From Agarophyton chilense (taxonomy: Eukaryota > Rhodophyta > Florideophyceae > Gracilariales > Gracilariaceae), in contig JARGXX010000076.1 of NCBI GenBank assembly GCA_030374765.1, forward strand, positions 1 to 44,389: 44,389 bases of DNA, read 5' to 3'. Under the pieces are notes generated by a model that searched no databases, was not told where the DNA came from, and was given only the letters and a program-made list of their open reading frames with translations. Position numbers and translations under genes: made by a program. Shown one piece after another: positions 30,604 through 44,148 of the stretch; the stretch's first letter is position 1; every line of letters begins with the position of its first letter.

Positions 30604-31464
30604 AGGCCCTGACCGATAGCTACTTAGTGGCGATGCCACTGTTGGACAAACCTTAACGTCATAAGAATCTACCTGTCATCGTTAAGCATACGTCATCCCT
30701 ACCTCACTAAACGCACTGCACGCGTCTTCTTTAGCTGAGAGTGTGGCGCCAGCACTCGCGTGACCTACTACTCACCACACTCAACCTACATTGAACTTGG
30801 CAATACCATCGAATATCGACCCCCAGTGTTGCCGGATATGAAAACCATCCTAGAACCAAGCGCAAACGCACCTTTTTCAGCCGCGTACACGACCCCAAAA
30901 ACGCACATACAAAACGCCTGACAATGTGCCATCTGCCTCCACGAAATAGCCACAGAACCAAGCGCAAACGCATAACACAACCCTTTCTTTTGATAAAAAT
31001 TTCGCACATTATCCAGCTTACAACACAGCTCGACTGTGCAGCGGAGATGTGGCTGAAACCAAGCGCCTTTGAGTGCCACACTCGACGCACGCCTCCACGT
31101 TGTGCAGCAAAAATGTTACAATAAAACATGTGCAAACGCAGGATTTGGCAGAAAGCCCAGCGCGCCTAAAATTTATGATTTTTTCAAATGCAAATATTGC
31201 GAAAATGGGTGCTGCGCGCCAACATCTGGCAATTCGCGCGCTACGTTACCCGAACGAAGCGCCTGAGCGCAATTAGCCACGATTTTTTGAGCGTGCCAAT
31301 GTGTCATACGCGCTCTCCAGCACAACGTTTTCCATCCAGGGGGTCAAAATCGCACATACGTCGAATGCAGCGCGTGGCGCTTGGTGTATGTAATTACCAA
31401 GCGCTACTGACAACTGCGTTTTACCAAGCGCCAGCCCACACTTACAACCTGTAATATATATAGG
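30604..31464. repeat. subtelomeric repeat A, copy 2
   Basis: Practically identical to copy 1 up to CTGTAATATATA, then continues TAGG and joins directly to the interior of a helicase gene. It carries the same set of ACCAAGCGC motifs. Confidence 0.9.
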
Positions 31465-34400
31465 ACAAGGGCAAACCTCCCTCATCTCGTACCCGACTCA
31501 GACCTCATGTACTGCTACACTACTTCCGTGTTGGATGCCATTCGCATGTCTTCCTCTGGTGAGCTCCCCGCTCCCTTTCCTCCAACCCAACATGGCCCAG
31601 CGGTCCATAGCGCGCTCAAGCCCTTCTTGCTTCAATCTTTAGCGCCATACCACTCTTTGGATCTCCTCTCCGTTCGCAACTTCATTGCTTGCGCAAGCGT
31701 GATAAGCACCGACCCCAACCCGCCTATCGCTGCCCCCTTGCCGTCTGACCGCACGCCTGAGCCTTACGACACGGTCATTTCTCACGACCCCAACAATACC
31801 TCCTTTCGTTTTGCAGCCGCCTCAGATGTGACGCACCTCCTCGCCGCTCTTCAATATGGCATCTGTGCCTGCGACATACACGAACTGCACGTGCTCTCCA
31901 AATCTTCTCCCCTGTTGCAACCTGCCACCCCTGCTTCCGAACGCCCAGTTCACGTTCAAGAACGCATGCGTACCATCGACGCGGCAATCGACGCTGATTC
32001 CAACAACGCCCTTTCGTTTGTCAGAAAGACACTCACGCTTGCAATGTCCATATCCTCTCGCGAGGAAATGTTCGTTTCTTTCCACAATTGTGATGTTCAC
32101 CCGTCCTGCGGCATAGTGCGTGACACTCACCTCGCCCTCTCAGAAGTCGGCTCTTTGGTTTTAACTCTACACAAAGAAATACAACATACTCTTCACAACG
32201 ACCTGCTTCTTGGCCACGCTCTGCCAACCGGTTTCACAAACGCGCTACACTCACTTCAGGACGACTCCTTCAACAAAAGCCCAGGCTTTTCTTTCCTTCC
32301 CAACCTCAACAACCGCCCATTTATCGAACAAAACATGGCTTTCGTTTTCACTTGTCTCACGTCTTCCATGCCCCACAACTCCAACACCGACCACACTCCG
32401 TTTCTTCCGCAACGCAAGCAAAACGGTACCTTTCCCCGCACACAACTGCCCACAACCGACATTTTGGGCACCGATATGTTCACGCATGCGTTGTCGAGGT
32501 GGCTCTCATGTGCACAGAAAATCCAAGAACGCCTGTTGGTTGCGCTACACCTTTCGTCGGGCTCTCCTGCGCGCGGCACAGAGATTGAGACATACCGTAT
32601 CCACAACGACCAACACTTTCAACGTTGTCTCATGCTCATCGACAAATCGCCTGTCCTCATTTGCCGGTACATGAAAACGCGAAACAGCAAAGGGGCCGCC
32701 ACTCCGATTGCTCGCTTTCCCGATGCCCAAACATCCCGTCTTCTGCTCATGTACTTGACTCTGATACGTCCGTTTGAAGCATATATCGTCCGCTGCCTAC
32801 ACGGAGAAAACTGTTTCCAGATGCATTGGAAAATGCTGTTCGCCAACTGCGGAATTCCGTATGCCGCAAACACCATCCGCTCGATAATCAGCTCTCACTT
32901 GAGCAAACGCGGTTTCCCGATATCCTTCAACGACTATAGAAACTTCACCGTGGGAATGACCAACACAGTTTCCAATGTCACCGCATCTTCTGTAGCCGAT
33001 CACATCTTGGAAGAGCTATTGACCACTGCCCATGGCCAGGCGGGCCACTCTGCGCACACCGCCGCTTTTCTTTACGCTCGTACACCACATGACATATCCG
33101 GTTTGCAGCACTCTCAACTTTCCAAATATCGCGAGTGGTCCAGCAAATGGCACCAGTATCTCGGTCTTCTTCTTAATGCTCCCCTCACCCAACAACAACA
33201 ACAACAACAACACCACAGAAAACGTCCGGTTACTGACACAGTTCTACCTACACCTGAACCAAAGCGCTCCATCCATACATCGCAGCCAACCCCGTCCCCT
33301 CCCACTGACCGCTCTGCGATCCCCCATTCTCAAATCAACCTAAACCTGGCCGCCTCTCATCCTTTCAATCCACATCCGCCTGCTTTTATGGCAGCCGCCA
33401 TACCGCGCGGTGGAGCTTCTCTCTTACAACAACCGCTTGTGACCTACGAACATATTACATCAGAAATGCTCCGAGCACTAAGACAGGCACTTTCCAACGA
33501 CTCCGCTTTATTCAAGTCCCACCAACAATTTGTGAACACAGCGGCCGTGTACAACAGGCTGTCCAACATGCTACTACTCCAGCCGACTGGATCTGGAAAA
33601 ACACTATCTCTTCTGCTCCCCGTCTTCATGGAAAAGGGCAAATACTCCACCGTTCTCATCACCCCTCTCACAGCCTTGCTCAGTGAATACGAACTGCGCG
33701 CTCAGCTCTTCGGCCTTCGTGCTTCTCGTACACCCACCCCTCCCGGATCGCACTCCTTTGCCGACATTTACATCTTTTCCGCTGAAAGACTTTCTCTTCC
33801 TTCTTTTACAGAGTTCACCACGCGACTGATCGCCGCCGACCGCCTCGCCCGCATTGCCATCGATGAATGTCACTTATTTCTTTTATGGCAACACTTTCGC
33901 CCGTGCTTGGCCAACCTCCACAACTGCTTCGGCCATATTCCCACAAAGATCCCTCGCGTGCTTTTAAGCGCGACAGTGCCGCCGCGCGACCGCCCCCTTC
34001 TTCTGTCGCAGCTGCATATCCCGAACGCGCATGTGTACGCTTCTTCGACTGCAAGAAACAACATTTCTTTTGTCGTGTATCAGCTAAGCTCAGCCCCCAG
34101 CACTTCGCGTGCCACACGCTTTCGCGCCGCTCATGGCCACTTTCAGGATGTGTTTGGATACCTGCTTCAGCTGGGCGTCTCAATCATGCAAGAGCATGTG
34201 GCTCGATTGCTTCACTCGTCGGCTGACACAACCCTAGCTCGCGTTCTTATATTCTCGTTAACACGCCCGGCTGCCGAAGCTGTCCATGAAGCTCTCGCCG
34301 CTTCGCGTTCTTATTTTGGTGCCCTTAAACAATCCACTACTGTCACGGTTCTCCTGTACCATTCTGGTCTCTCCGATGTTCGTAAACGCCGGGCTCACAC

Positions 34401-35760
34401 CCTTTGGAACTCTCCGCCTTCTTCCAGCGCACCCACAACCAACCACATTCTCTTCATGGTTTGCACCTCTTCTTTTGGTACGGGCATCGACGTTCCCAAC
34501 GTTCGCCTGGTTTTCAACTTTGGTGGAGTAGCGAGTCTTTGCGACCTCGCGCAACAGGCCGGCAGGGCCGGCCGCGATGGAAACCCATCCACTTGCGTCA
34601 CCATTTATTTCCAGCCCTACTTCAAACTCGTTACGGAAACTCTTTCTTCGTCCTCATCCAACACAAATGCGTTTGAGGAGCCCAATCGCATATACAACCA
34701 AGCACTTTCCACGGAGCGTTGGTTGGAAGCGCAGCATTGGGTCGAATGCAAATCTGTTTGTCGAAGGAACGCCCTCTATTTCCACATGGACGGAAAAGAA
34801 CCAGGCATCTGTCTCTTCTCTCCTTCGGTTCTTAATTGCGATATTTGCAATAGCATCGCAGCTGTCTCCCCCTCTCCCACCCCGGAACGAAGCTCCGTTT
34901 CCGCTACCCCTTCTGCCTCTCAGCACGCCCAATCCATTTCACCGTCACCCAGCGCTTCCCCACAAACGCCCACGCCGCCAAAAAACCGTGCCAATCAATC
35001 AAACAGAACATCCTTAAACAACCAAAACACCAACACCAACGGCGGCCCAACACAAAGCCCCAAACCCCACGCCAGTCGTCCACCACGACCCCCCACCTCC
35101 ACTCCATCGCCGTTGCTGACAACCACGCATCCATCCGCAGCGACCCAATCGCCCACTGTCGCTCATTCTCAATCTCAGTCGCACTCTGCCACCTTCTTTT
35201 ACACCTTGGAACGAAAAACACCGCAACAAATCGTGTCACACTTCGAGGAGCTCTCCCGCCGACTTGCCCCTCTCTGTGTGCCATGCTTGCTGCACGAAAA
35301 AACGCAAGTGCACTTGACGGACACTCATGCATGCCCCCATTCCCGTCAACGATGCTTCAGATGCTTTTCGCCGCACCATATATCGCGCAACTGCAGGTTC
35401 GATAAATCACCTCAAGGAACCTGCTACCGTTGCCATCTCGGATTCTGCAAGGGACTCAAAACTCATTCTCAACCGCACACTTTTGGAACAAGACACTGCA
35501 TCTTCATTTCGCTCTATCAACTGGCATGGGTCTTGTGGCGAACATGCTCCAAAACTCGCTCCGAAATTGCACTCCACCTCTTTGACGGCCGCATGCAATC
35601 CAAGTTCAACTCCATTTCCCAATCCTCCCAAGATTCCTCACCCCTCCACCTTGAAATAGACGCCATGTTTCATGATTGGTTAACACACAACAACCACTTT
35701 GCCGTACCCAACATTCTACGCCTTGCAGCTTGGTGGAAGTCAACCACAACACTCATTTAA
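31462..35760 (+). pseudogene. 5'-truncated helicase gene, copy 2, otherwise intact
   Basis: Begins at AGGACAAGGGC, equivalent to codon ~444 of the full-length gene; the first in-frame ATG is at 31507 and would give 1417 residues. It lacks both N-terminal C2H2 fingers but retains the recombinase-like region, all RecQ motifs and the C-terminal zinc knuckle, with no frameshift. It differs from copy 1 by a few missense changes (an Ala to Asp in the GICAC-IHELH context, a Thr to Pro, a Ser to Tyr). It lies directly behind repeat A, with no obvious promoter of its own. It could be silent, or be driven from repeat A and make a finger-less helicase. Confidence 0.8.
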
Positions 35761-36180
35761 GCACGATTTTAGATTCCAACCCGGTACAATAAACACCCAT
35801 TCTTCTTTCTCCATTTTGCTTTCAACTCTCTTCCTTGCCACAGAAAACCACATTTCCTACTCTTTATACTTAAGTATAACGCCAAACACCCCATATTCGA
35901 CCGTTACATTACACCCAAACCAGCAACAAGCGTTATTCAAACGACTCTATCTCCAGCTCAACCTCAGCCCCTAAATACCCCAACTCCGCCTCAAAAATAC
36001 AGTGTAACGAAACAACCTACACTCTATATCAGTCCTACACATAAAGCCCAGTACACTTATCGAATGCAGGTCGCTCAACACAGAACTTTATCCAACCACC
36101 GCAGATATCGAGTACACCCTCAAACAATCTGTTCACCACGCATTCGTACTATAATGGAACTTGACGTCTCGACTCTAGAC
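35761..36180. other. 3' flank of helicase copy 2
   Basis: Same sequence as 29859-30280 with one or two substitutions, including the AATAAA at 35788-35793. No gene is recognised. Confidence 0.55.
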
Positions 36181-36505
36181 TCCTAAAACCCCTAAAATCC
36201 AATAAACGCAAAGCTTCCCCTAAAACCCCTAAAGCCCTCCAGCCCCTAAACAATGTTTTCCTCTCCGTAAATAAAAAATCCCATAAAGGTAAAGTTTCCC
36301 CTAAACCCCCTGAACCCCTGAACCCCTGAACCTCTAAAACCCCTAAAACCCCTACACAATGTTTTCCTCTCCGTAACTTCAAAATCCCATAAAGGTAAAG
36401 CTTCTCCTAAAACCCCTAAACCCCTAAACCCCTAAACCCCTAAACCCCTGAAACCTGTAAAAGCCCGTACACAATGGTTTCCTCTACGAAAACGTAAACT
36501 CCCGT
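36181..36505. repeat. telomere-like block with ~45-bp motifs, unit 2
   Basis: Matches the block at 30281-30603 essentially base for base. Such conservation of a normally variable tract supports duplication of the entire unit rather than independent telomere addition. Confidence 0.8.
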
Positions 36506-37366
36506 AGGCCCTGACCGATAGCTACTTAGTGGCGATGCCACTGTTGGACAAACCTTAACGTCATAAGAATCTACCTGTCATCGTTAAGCATACGTCATCC
36601 CTACCTCACTAAACGCACTGCACGCGTCTTCTTTAGCTGAGAGTGTGGCGCCAGCACTCGCGTGACCTACTACTCACCACACTCAACCTACATTGAACTT
36701 GGCAATACCATCGAATATCGACCCCCAGTGTTGCCGGATATGAAAACCATCCTAGAACCAAGCGCAAACGCACCTTTTTCAGCCGCGTACACGACCCCAA
36801 AAACGCACATACAAAACGCCTGACAATGTGCCATCTGCCTCCACGAAATAGCCACAGAACCAAGCGCAAACGCATAACACAACCCTTTCTTTTGATAAAA
36901 ATTTCGCACATTATCCAGCTTACAACACAGCTCGACTGTGCAGCGGAGATGTGGCTGAAACCAAGCGCCTTTGAGTGCCACACTCGACGCACGCCTCCAC
37001 GTTGTGCAGCAAAAATGTTACAATAAAACATGTGCAAACGCAGGATTTGGCAGAAAGCCCAGCGCGCCTAAAATTTATGATTTTTTCAAATGCAAATATT
37101 GCGAAAATGGGTGCTGCGCGCCAACATCTGGCAATTCGCGCGCTACGTTACCCGAACGAAGCGCCTGAGCGCAATTAGCCACGATTTTTTGAGCGTGCCA
37201 ATGTGTCATACGCGCTCTCCAGCACAACGTTTTCCATCCAGGGGGTCAAAATCGCACATACGTCGAATGTAGCGCGTGGCGCTTGGTGTATGTAATTACC
37301 AAGCGCTACTGACAACTGCGTTTTACCAAGCGCCAGCCCACACTTACAACCTGTAATATATATAGG
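36506..37366. repeat. subtelomeric repeat A, copy 3
   Basis: Identical to copy 2 apart from a C to T change near 37270. It is joined to helicase copy 3 at the same base as copy 2 is joined to helicase copy 2. Confidence 0.9.
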
Positions 37367-40300
37367 ACAAGGGCAAACCTCCCTCATCTCGTACCCGACT
37401 CAGACCTCATGTACTGCTACACTACTTCCGTGTTGGATGCCATTCGCATGTCTTCCTCTGGTGAGCTCCCCGCTCCCTTTCCTCCAACCCAACATGGCCC
37501 AGCGGTCCATAGCGCGCTCAAGCCCTTCTTGCTTCAATCTTTAGCGCCATACCACTCTTTGGATCTCCTCTCCGTTCGCAACTTCATTGCTTGCGCAAGC
37601 GTGATAAGCACCGACCCCACCCGCCTATCGCTGCCCCCTTGCCGTCTGACCGCACGCCTGAGCCTTACGACACGGTCATTTCTCACGACCCCCAACAATA
37701 CCTCCTTTCGTTTTGCAGCCGCCTCAGATGTGACGCACCTCCTCGCCGCTCTTCAATATGGCATCTGTGCCTGCGCCATACACGAACTGCACGTGCTCTC
37801 CAAATCTTCTCCCCTGTTGCAACCTGCCACCCCTGCTTCCGAACGCCCAGTTCACGTTCAAGAACGCATGCGTACCATCGACGCGGCAATCGACGCTGAT
37901 TCCAACAACGCCCTTTCGTTTGTCAGAAAGACACTCACGCTTGCAATGTCCATATCCTCTCGCGAGGAAATGTTCGTTTCTTTCCACAATTGTGATGTTC
38001 ACCCGTCCTGCGGCATAGTGCGTGACACTCACCTCGCCCTCTCAGAAGTCGGCTCTTTGGTTTTAACTCTACACAAAGAAATACAACATACTCTTCACAA
38101 CGACCTGCTTCTTGGCCACGCTCTGCCAACCGGTTTCACAACGCGCTACACTCACTTCAGGACGACTCCTTCAACAAAAGCCCAGGCTTTTCTTTCCTTC
38201 CCAACCTCAACAACCGCCCATTTATCGAACAAAAACATGGCTTTCGTTTTCACTTGTCTCACGTCTTCCATGCCCCACAACTCCAACACCGACCACACTC
38301 CGTTTCTTCCGCAACGCAAGCAAAACGGTACCTTTCCCCGCACACAACTGCCCACAACCGACATTTTGGGCACCGATATGTTCACGCATGCGTTGTCGAG
38401 GTGGCTCTCATGTGCACAGAAAATCCAAGAACGCCTGTTGGTTGCGCTACACCTTTCGTCGGGCTCTCCTGCGCGCGGCACAGAGATTGAGACATACCGT
38501 ATCCACAACGACCAACACTTTCAACGTTGTCTCATGCTCATCGACAAATCGCCTGTCCTCATTTGCCGGTACATGAAAACGCGAAACAGCAAAGGGGCCG
38601 CCACTCCGATTGCTCGCTTTCCCGATGCCCAAACATCCCGTCTTCTGCTCATGTACTTGACTCTGATACGTCCGTTTGAAGCATATATCGTCCGCTGCCT
38701 ACACGGAGAAAACTGTTTCCAGATGCATTGGAAAATGCTGTTCGCCAACTGCGGAATTCCGTATGCCGCAAACACCATCCGCTCGATAATCAGCTCTCAC
38801 TTGAGCAAACGCGGTTTCCCGATATCCTTCAACGACTATAGAAACTTCACCGTGGGAATGACCAACACAGTTTCCAATGTCACCGCATCTTCTGTAGCCG
38901 ATCACATCTTGGAAGAGCTATTGACCACTGCCCATGGCCAGGCGGGCCACTCTGCGCACACCGCCGCTTTTCTTTACGCTCGTACACCACATGACATATC
39001 CGGTTTGCAGCACTCTCAACTTTCCAAATATCGCGAGTGGTCCAGCAAATGGCACCAGTATCTCGGTCTTCTTCTTAATGCTCCCCTCACCCAACAACAA
39101 CAACAACAACAACACCACAGAAAACGTCCGGTTACTGACACAGTTCTACCTACACCTGAACCAAAGCGCTCCATCCATACATCGCAGCCAACCCCGTCCC
39201 CTCCCACTGACCGCTCTGCGATCCCCCATTCTCAAATCAACCTAAACCTGGCCGCCTCTCATCCTTTCAATCCACATCCGCCTGCTTTTATGGCAGCCGC
39301 CATACCGCGCGGTGGAGCTTCTCTCTTACAACAACCGCTTGTGACCTACGAACATATTACATCAGAAATGCTCCGAGCACTAAGACAGGCAATTTCCAAC
39401 GACTCCGCTTTATTCAAGTCCCACCAACAATTTGTGAACACAGCGGCCGTGTACAACAGGCTGTCCAACATGCTACTACTCCAGCCGACTGGATCTGGAA
39501 AAACACTATCTCTTCTGCTCCCCGTCTTCATGGAAAAGGGCAAATACTCCACCGTTCTCATCACCCCTCTCACAGCCTTGCTCAGTGAATACGAACTGCG
39601 CGCTCAGCTCTTCGGCCTTCGTGCTTCTCGTACACCCACCCCTCCCGGATCGCACTCCTTTGCCGACATTTACATCTTTTCCGCTGAAAGACTTTCTCTT
39701 CCTTCTTTTACAGAGTTCACCACGCGACTGATCGCCGCCGACCGCCTCGCCCGCATTGCCATCGATGAATGTCACTTATTTCTTTTATGGCAACACTTTC
39801 GCCCGTGCTTGGCCAACCTCCACAACTGCTTCGGCCATATCCCACAAAGATCCCTCGCGTGCTTTTAAGCGCGACAGTGCCGCCGCGCGACCGCCCCCTT
39901 CTTCTGTCGCAGCTGCATATCCCGAACGCGCATGTGTACGCTTCTTCGACTGCAAGAAACAACATTTCTTTTGTCGTGTATCAGCTAAGCTCAGCCCCCA
40001 GCACTTCGCGTGCCACACGCTTTCGCGCCGCTCATGGCCACTTTCAGGATGTGTTTGGATACCTGCTTCAGCTGGGCGTCTCAATCATGCAAGAGCATGT
40101 GGCTCGATTGCTTCACTCGTCGGCTGACACAACCCTAGCTCGCGTTCTTATATTCTCGTTAACACGCCCGGCTGCCGAAGCTGTCCATGAAGCTCTCGCC
40201 GCTTCGCGTTCTTCTTTTGGTGCCCTTAAACAATCCACTACTGTCACGGTTCTCCTGTACCATTCTGGTCTCTCCGATGTTCGTAAACGCCGGGCTCACA

Positions 40301-41663
40301 CCCTTTGGAACTCTCCGCCTTCTTCCAGCGCACCCACAACCAACCACATTCTCTTCATGGTTTGCACCTCTTCTTTTGGTACGGGCATCGACGTTCCCAA
40401 CGTTCGCCTGGTTTTCAACTTTGGTGGAGTAGCGAGTCTTTGCGACCTCGCGCAAACAGGCCGGCAGGGCCGGCCGCGATGGAAACCCATCCACTTGCGT
40501 CACCATTTATTTCCAGCCCTACTTCAAACTCGTTACGGAAACTCTTTCTTCGTCCTCATCCAACACAAATGCGTTTGAGGAGCCCAATCGCATATACAAC
40601 CAAGCACTTTCCACGGAGCGTTGGTTGGAAGCGCAGCATTGGGTCGAATGCAAATCTGTTTGTCGAAGGAACGCCCTCTATTTCCACATGGACGGAAAAG
40701 AACCAGGCATCTGTCTCTTCTCTCCTTCGGTTCTTAATTGCGATATTTGCAATAGCATCGCAGCTGTCTCCCCCTCTCCCACCCCGGAACGAAGCTCCGT
40801 TTCCGCTACCCCTTCTGCCTCTCAGCACGCCCAATCCATTTCACCGTCACCCAGCGCTTCCCCACAAACGCCCACGCCGCCAAAAAACCGTGCCAATCAA
40901 TCAAACAGAACATCCTTAAACAACCAAAACACCAACACCAACGGCGGCCCAACACAAAGCCCCAAAACCCCACGCCAGTCGTCCACCACGACCCCCCACC
41001 TCCACTCCATCGCCGTTGCTGACAACCACGCATCCATCCGCAGCGACCCAATCGCCCACTGTCGCTCATTCTCAATCTCAGTCGCACTCTGCCACCTTCT
41101 TTTACACCTTGGAACGAAAAACACCGCAACAAATCGTGTCACACTTCGAGGAGCTCTCCCGCCGACTTGCCCCTCTCTGTGTGCCATGCTTGCTGCACGA
41201 AAAAACGCAAGTGCACTTGACGGACACTCATGCATGCCCCCATTCCCGTCAACGATGCTTCAGATGCTTTTCGCCGCACCATATATCGCGCAACTGCAGG
41301 TTCGATAAATCACCTCAAGGAACCTGCTACCGTTGCCATCTCGGATTCTGCAAGGGACTCAAAACTCATTCTCAACCGCACACTTTTGGAACAAGACACT
41401 GCATCTTCATTTCGCTCTATCAACTGGCATGGGTCTTGTGGCGAACATGCTCCAAAACTCGCTCCGAAATTGCACTCCACCTCTTTGACGGCCGCATGCA
41501 ATCCAAGTTCAACTCCATTTCCCAATCCTCCCAAGATTCCTCACCCCTCCACCTTGAAATAGACGCCATGTTTCATGATTGGTTAACACACAACAACCAC
41601 TTTGCCGTACCCAACATTCTACGCCTTGCAGCTTGGTGGAAGTCAACCACAACACTCATTTAA
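37364..41663 (+). pseudogene. 5'-truncated, frameshifted helicase gene, copy 3
   Basis: Starts at the same truncation point as copy 2. At least seven single-base indels separate it from copy 2, all in homopolymer runs: near 37618, 37690, 38140, 38233, 39840, 40454 and 40965. The first four form compensating pairs, so only short stretches are read out of frame; the deletion near 39840 shifts the frame between motifs II and III, so motif III is read in another frame. Substitutions are very few. Real decay normally brings more substitutions, so uncorrected long-read errors are a good alternative to true inactivation. Confidence 0.8.
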
Positions 41664-42084
41664 GCACGATTTTAGATTCCAACCCGGTACAATAAACACC
41701 CATTCTTCTTTCTCCATTTGCTTTCAACTCTCTTCCTTGCCACAGAAAACCACATTTCCTACTCTTTATACTTAAGTATAACGCCAAACACCCCATATTC
41801 GACCGTTACATCACACACCCAACCCAGCAACAAGCGTTATTCAAACGACTCTATCTCCAGCTCAACCTCAGCCCCTAAATACCCCAACTCCGCCTCAAAA
41901 ATACAGTGTAACGAAACAACCTACACTCTATATCAGTCCTACACATAAAGCCCAGTACACTTATCGAATGCAGGTCGCTCAACACAGAACTTATCCAACC
42001 ACCGCAGATATCGAGTACACCCTCAAACAATCTGTTCACCACGCATTCGTACTATAATGGAACTTGACGTCTCGACTCTAGACT
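41664..42084. other. 3' flank of helicase copy 3
   Basis: Corresponds to 29859-30280 with several small indels (for example one T missing in CTCCATTTG and an extra CA near 41815). No gene is recognised. Confidence 0.5.
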
Positions 42085-42422
42085 CCTAAAACCCCTAAAA
42101 TCCAATAAACGCAAAGCTTCCCCTAAAACCCCTAAAGCCCTCCAGCCCCTAAACAATGTTTTCCTCTCCGTAAATAAAAAATCCCATAAAGGTAAAGTTT
42201 CCCCTAAAACCCCTGAACCCCTGAACCCCTGAACCTCTAAAACCCCTAAAACCCCTACACAATGTTTTCCTCTCCGTAACTTCAAAATCCCATAAAGGTA
42301 AAGCTTCTCCTAAAACCCTAAACCCCTAAACCCCTAAACCCCTAAACCCCTAACCCCTAAACCCTGAAACCTGTAAAAGCCCGTACCACAATGGTTTCCT
42401 CTACGAAAACGTAAACTCCCGT
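42085..42422. repeat. telomere-like block with ~45-bp motifs, unit 3
   Basis: Third version of the block, slightly longer and with more length variation in the C- and A-runs than the other two. Confidence 0.75.
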
Positions 42423-43290
42423 AGGCCCTGACCGATAGCTACTTAGTGGCGATGCCACTGTTGGACAAACCTTAACGTCATAAGAATCTACCTGTCATCG
42501 TTAAGCATACGTCATCCCTACCTCCCTAAACGCACTGCACGCGTCTTCTTTAGCTGAGAGTGTGGCGCCAGCACTCGCGTGACCTACTACTCACCACACT
42601 CAACCTACATTTGAACTTGGCAATACCATCGAATATCGACCCCCAGTGTTGCCGGATATGAAAACCATCCTAGAACCAAGCGCAAAAACGCACCTTTTTC
42701 AGCCGCGTACACGAACCCCAAAAACGCACATACAAAACGCCTGACAATGTGCCATCTGCCTCCACGAAATAGCCACAGAACCAAGCGCAAAACGCATAAC
42801 ACAACCCTTTCTTTTGATAAAAATTTCGCACATTATCCAGCTTACAAACACAGCTCGACTGTGCAGCGGAGATGTGGCTTGAAAACAAGCGCCTTTGAGT
42901 GCCACACTCGACGCACCCCTCCACGTTGTGCAGCAAAAATGTTACAATAAAACATGTGCAAACGCAGGATTTGGCAGGAAAGCCCAGCGCGCCTAAAATT
43001 TATGATTTTTTCAAATGCAAATATTGCGAAAATGGGTGCTGCGCGCCAACATCTGGCAATTCGCGCGCTACGTTACCCGAACGAAGCGCCTGAGCGCAAT
43101 TAGCCACGATTTTTTGAGCGTGCCAATGTGTCATACGCGCTCTCCAGCACAACGTTTTCCATCCAGGGGGTCAAAATCGCACATACGTCGAATGCAGCGC
43201 GTGGCGCTTGGTGTATGTAATTACCAAGCGCTACTGACAACTGCGTTTTACAAGCGCCAGCCCACACTTACAACCTGTAATATATATAGG
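42423..43290. repeat. subtelomeric repeat A, copy 4
   Basis: Repeat A with about ten single-base indels, mostly extra A or C in homopolymers. It ends in TATATATAGG and is joined head to tail to copy 5, whose AGGCCCTGACC start shares the AGG. Confidence 0.85.
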
Positions 43291-44148
43291 CCCTGACCGA
43301 TAGCTACTTAGTGGCGATGCCACTGTTGGACAAACCTTAACGTCATAAGAATCTACTGTCATCGTTAAGCATACGTCATCACTACCCACTAAACGCACTG
43401 CACGCGTTTCTTAGCTGAGAGTGTGGCGCCAGCACTCGCGTGGCACTACTACTCACCACACTCAACCTACATTGAACTTGGCAATACCATCGAATATCGA
43501 CCCCCAGTGTTGCCGGATATGAAAACCATCCTAGAACCAAGCGCAAACGCACCTTTTTCAGCCGCGTACACGACCCCAAAAACGCACATACAAAAACGCC
43601 TGACAATGTGCCATCTGCCTCCACGAAATAGCCACAGAACCAAGCGCAAACGCATAACACAACCCTTTCTTTTGATAAAAATTTCGCACATTATCCAGCT
43701 TACAACACAGCTCGACTGTGCAGCGGAGATGTGGCTGAAACCAAGCGCCTTTGAGTGCCACACTCGACGCACGCCTCCACGTTGTGCAGCAAAAATGTTA
43801 CAATAAAACATGTGCAAACGCAGGATTTGGGCAGAAAGCCCAGCGCACCTAAAATTTATGATTTTTCAAAAGCAAATATTGCGAAAATGGGTGCTGCGCG
43901 CCAACATCTGGCAATTCGCGCGCTACGTTACCCGAACGAAGCGCCTGAGCGCAATTAGCCACGATTTTTTGAGCGTGCCAATGTGTCATACGCGCTCTCC
44001 AGCACAACGTTTTCCATCCAGGGGGTCAAAATCGCACATACGTCGAAATGCAGCGCGTGGCGCTTGGTGTATGTAATTACCAAGCGCTACTGACAACGCG
44101 TTTTTTACCAAGCGCCAGCCCACACTTACAACCTGTAATATATATAGG
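43288..44148. repeat. subtelomeric repeat A, copy 5
   Basis: A further repeat A beginning at AGGCCCTGACC without the telomere-like block that precedes copies 1-4. It ends in TATATATAGG and abuts an antisense retrotransposon fragment. It also has homopolymer indels. Confidence 0.85.

Larger units (their letters stand above)
25560..43287 (+). repeat. three head-to-tail ~5.9-kb subtelomeric units
   Basis: Unit 1 spans 25560-31461, unit 2 31462-37363 and unit 3 37364-43287; the first two are 5902 bp each. Each contains the 3' two-thirds of the helicase gene, its 3' flank, a telomere-like block and repeat A. Both internal junctions are identical: the repeat A end TATATATAGG fused to helicase codon ~444. 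The copies differ by only a handful of substitutions, so amplification is recent. The arrangement recalls yeast Y' elements, which also encode a helicase and are separated by telomeric tracts. An assembly artefact at a repeated locus is possible. Confidence 0.85.
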
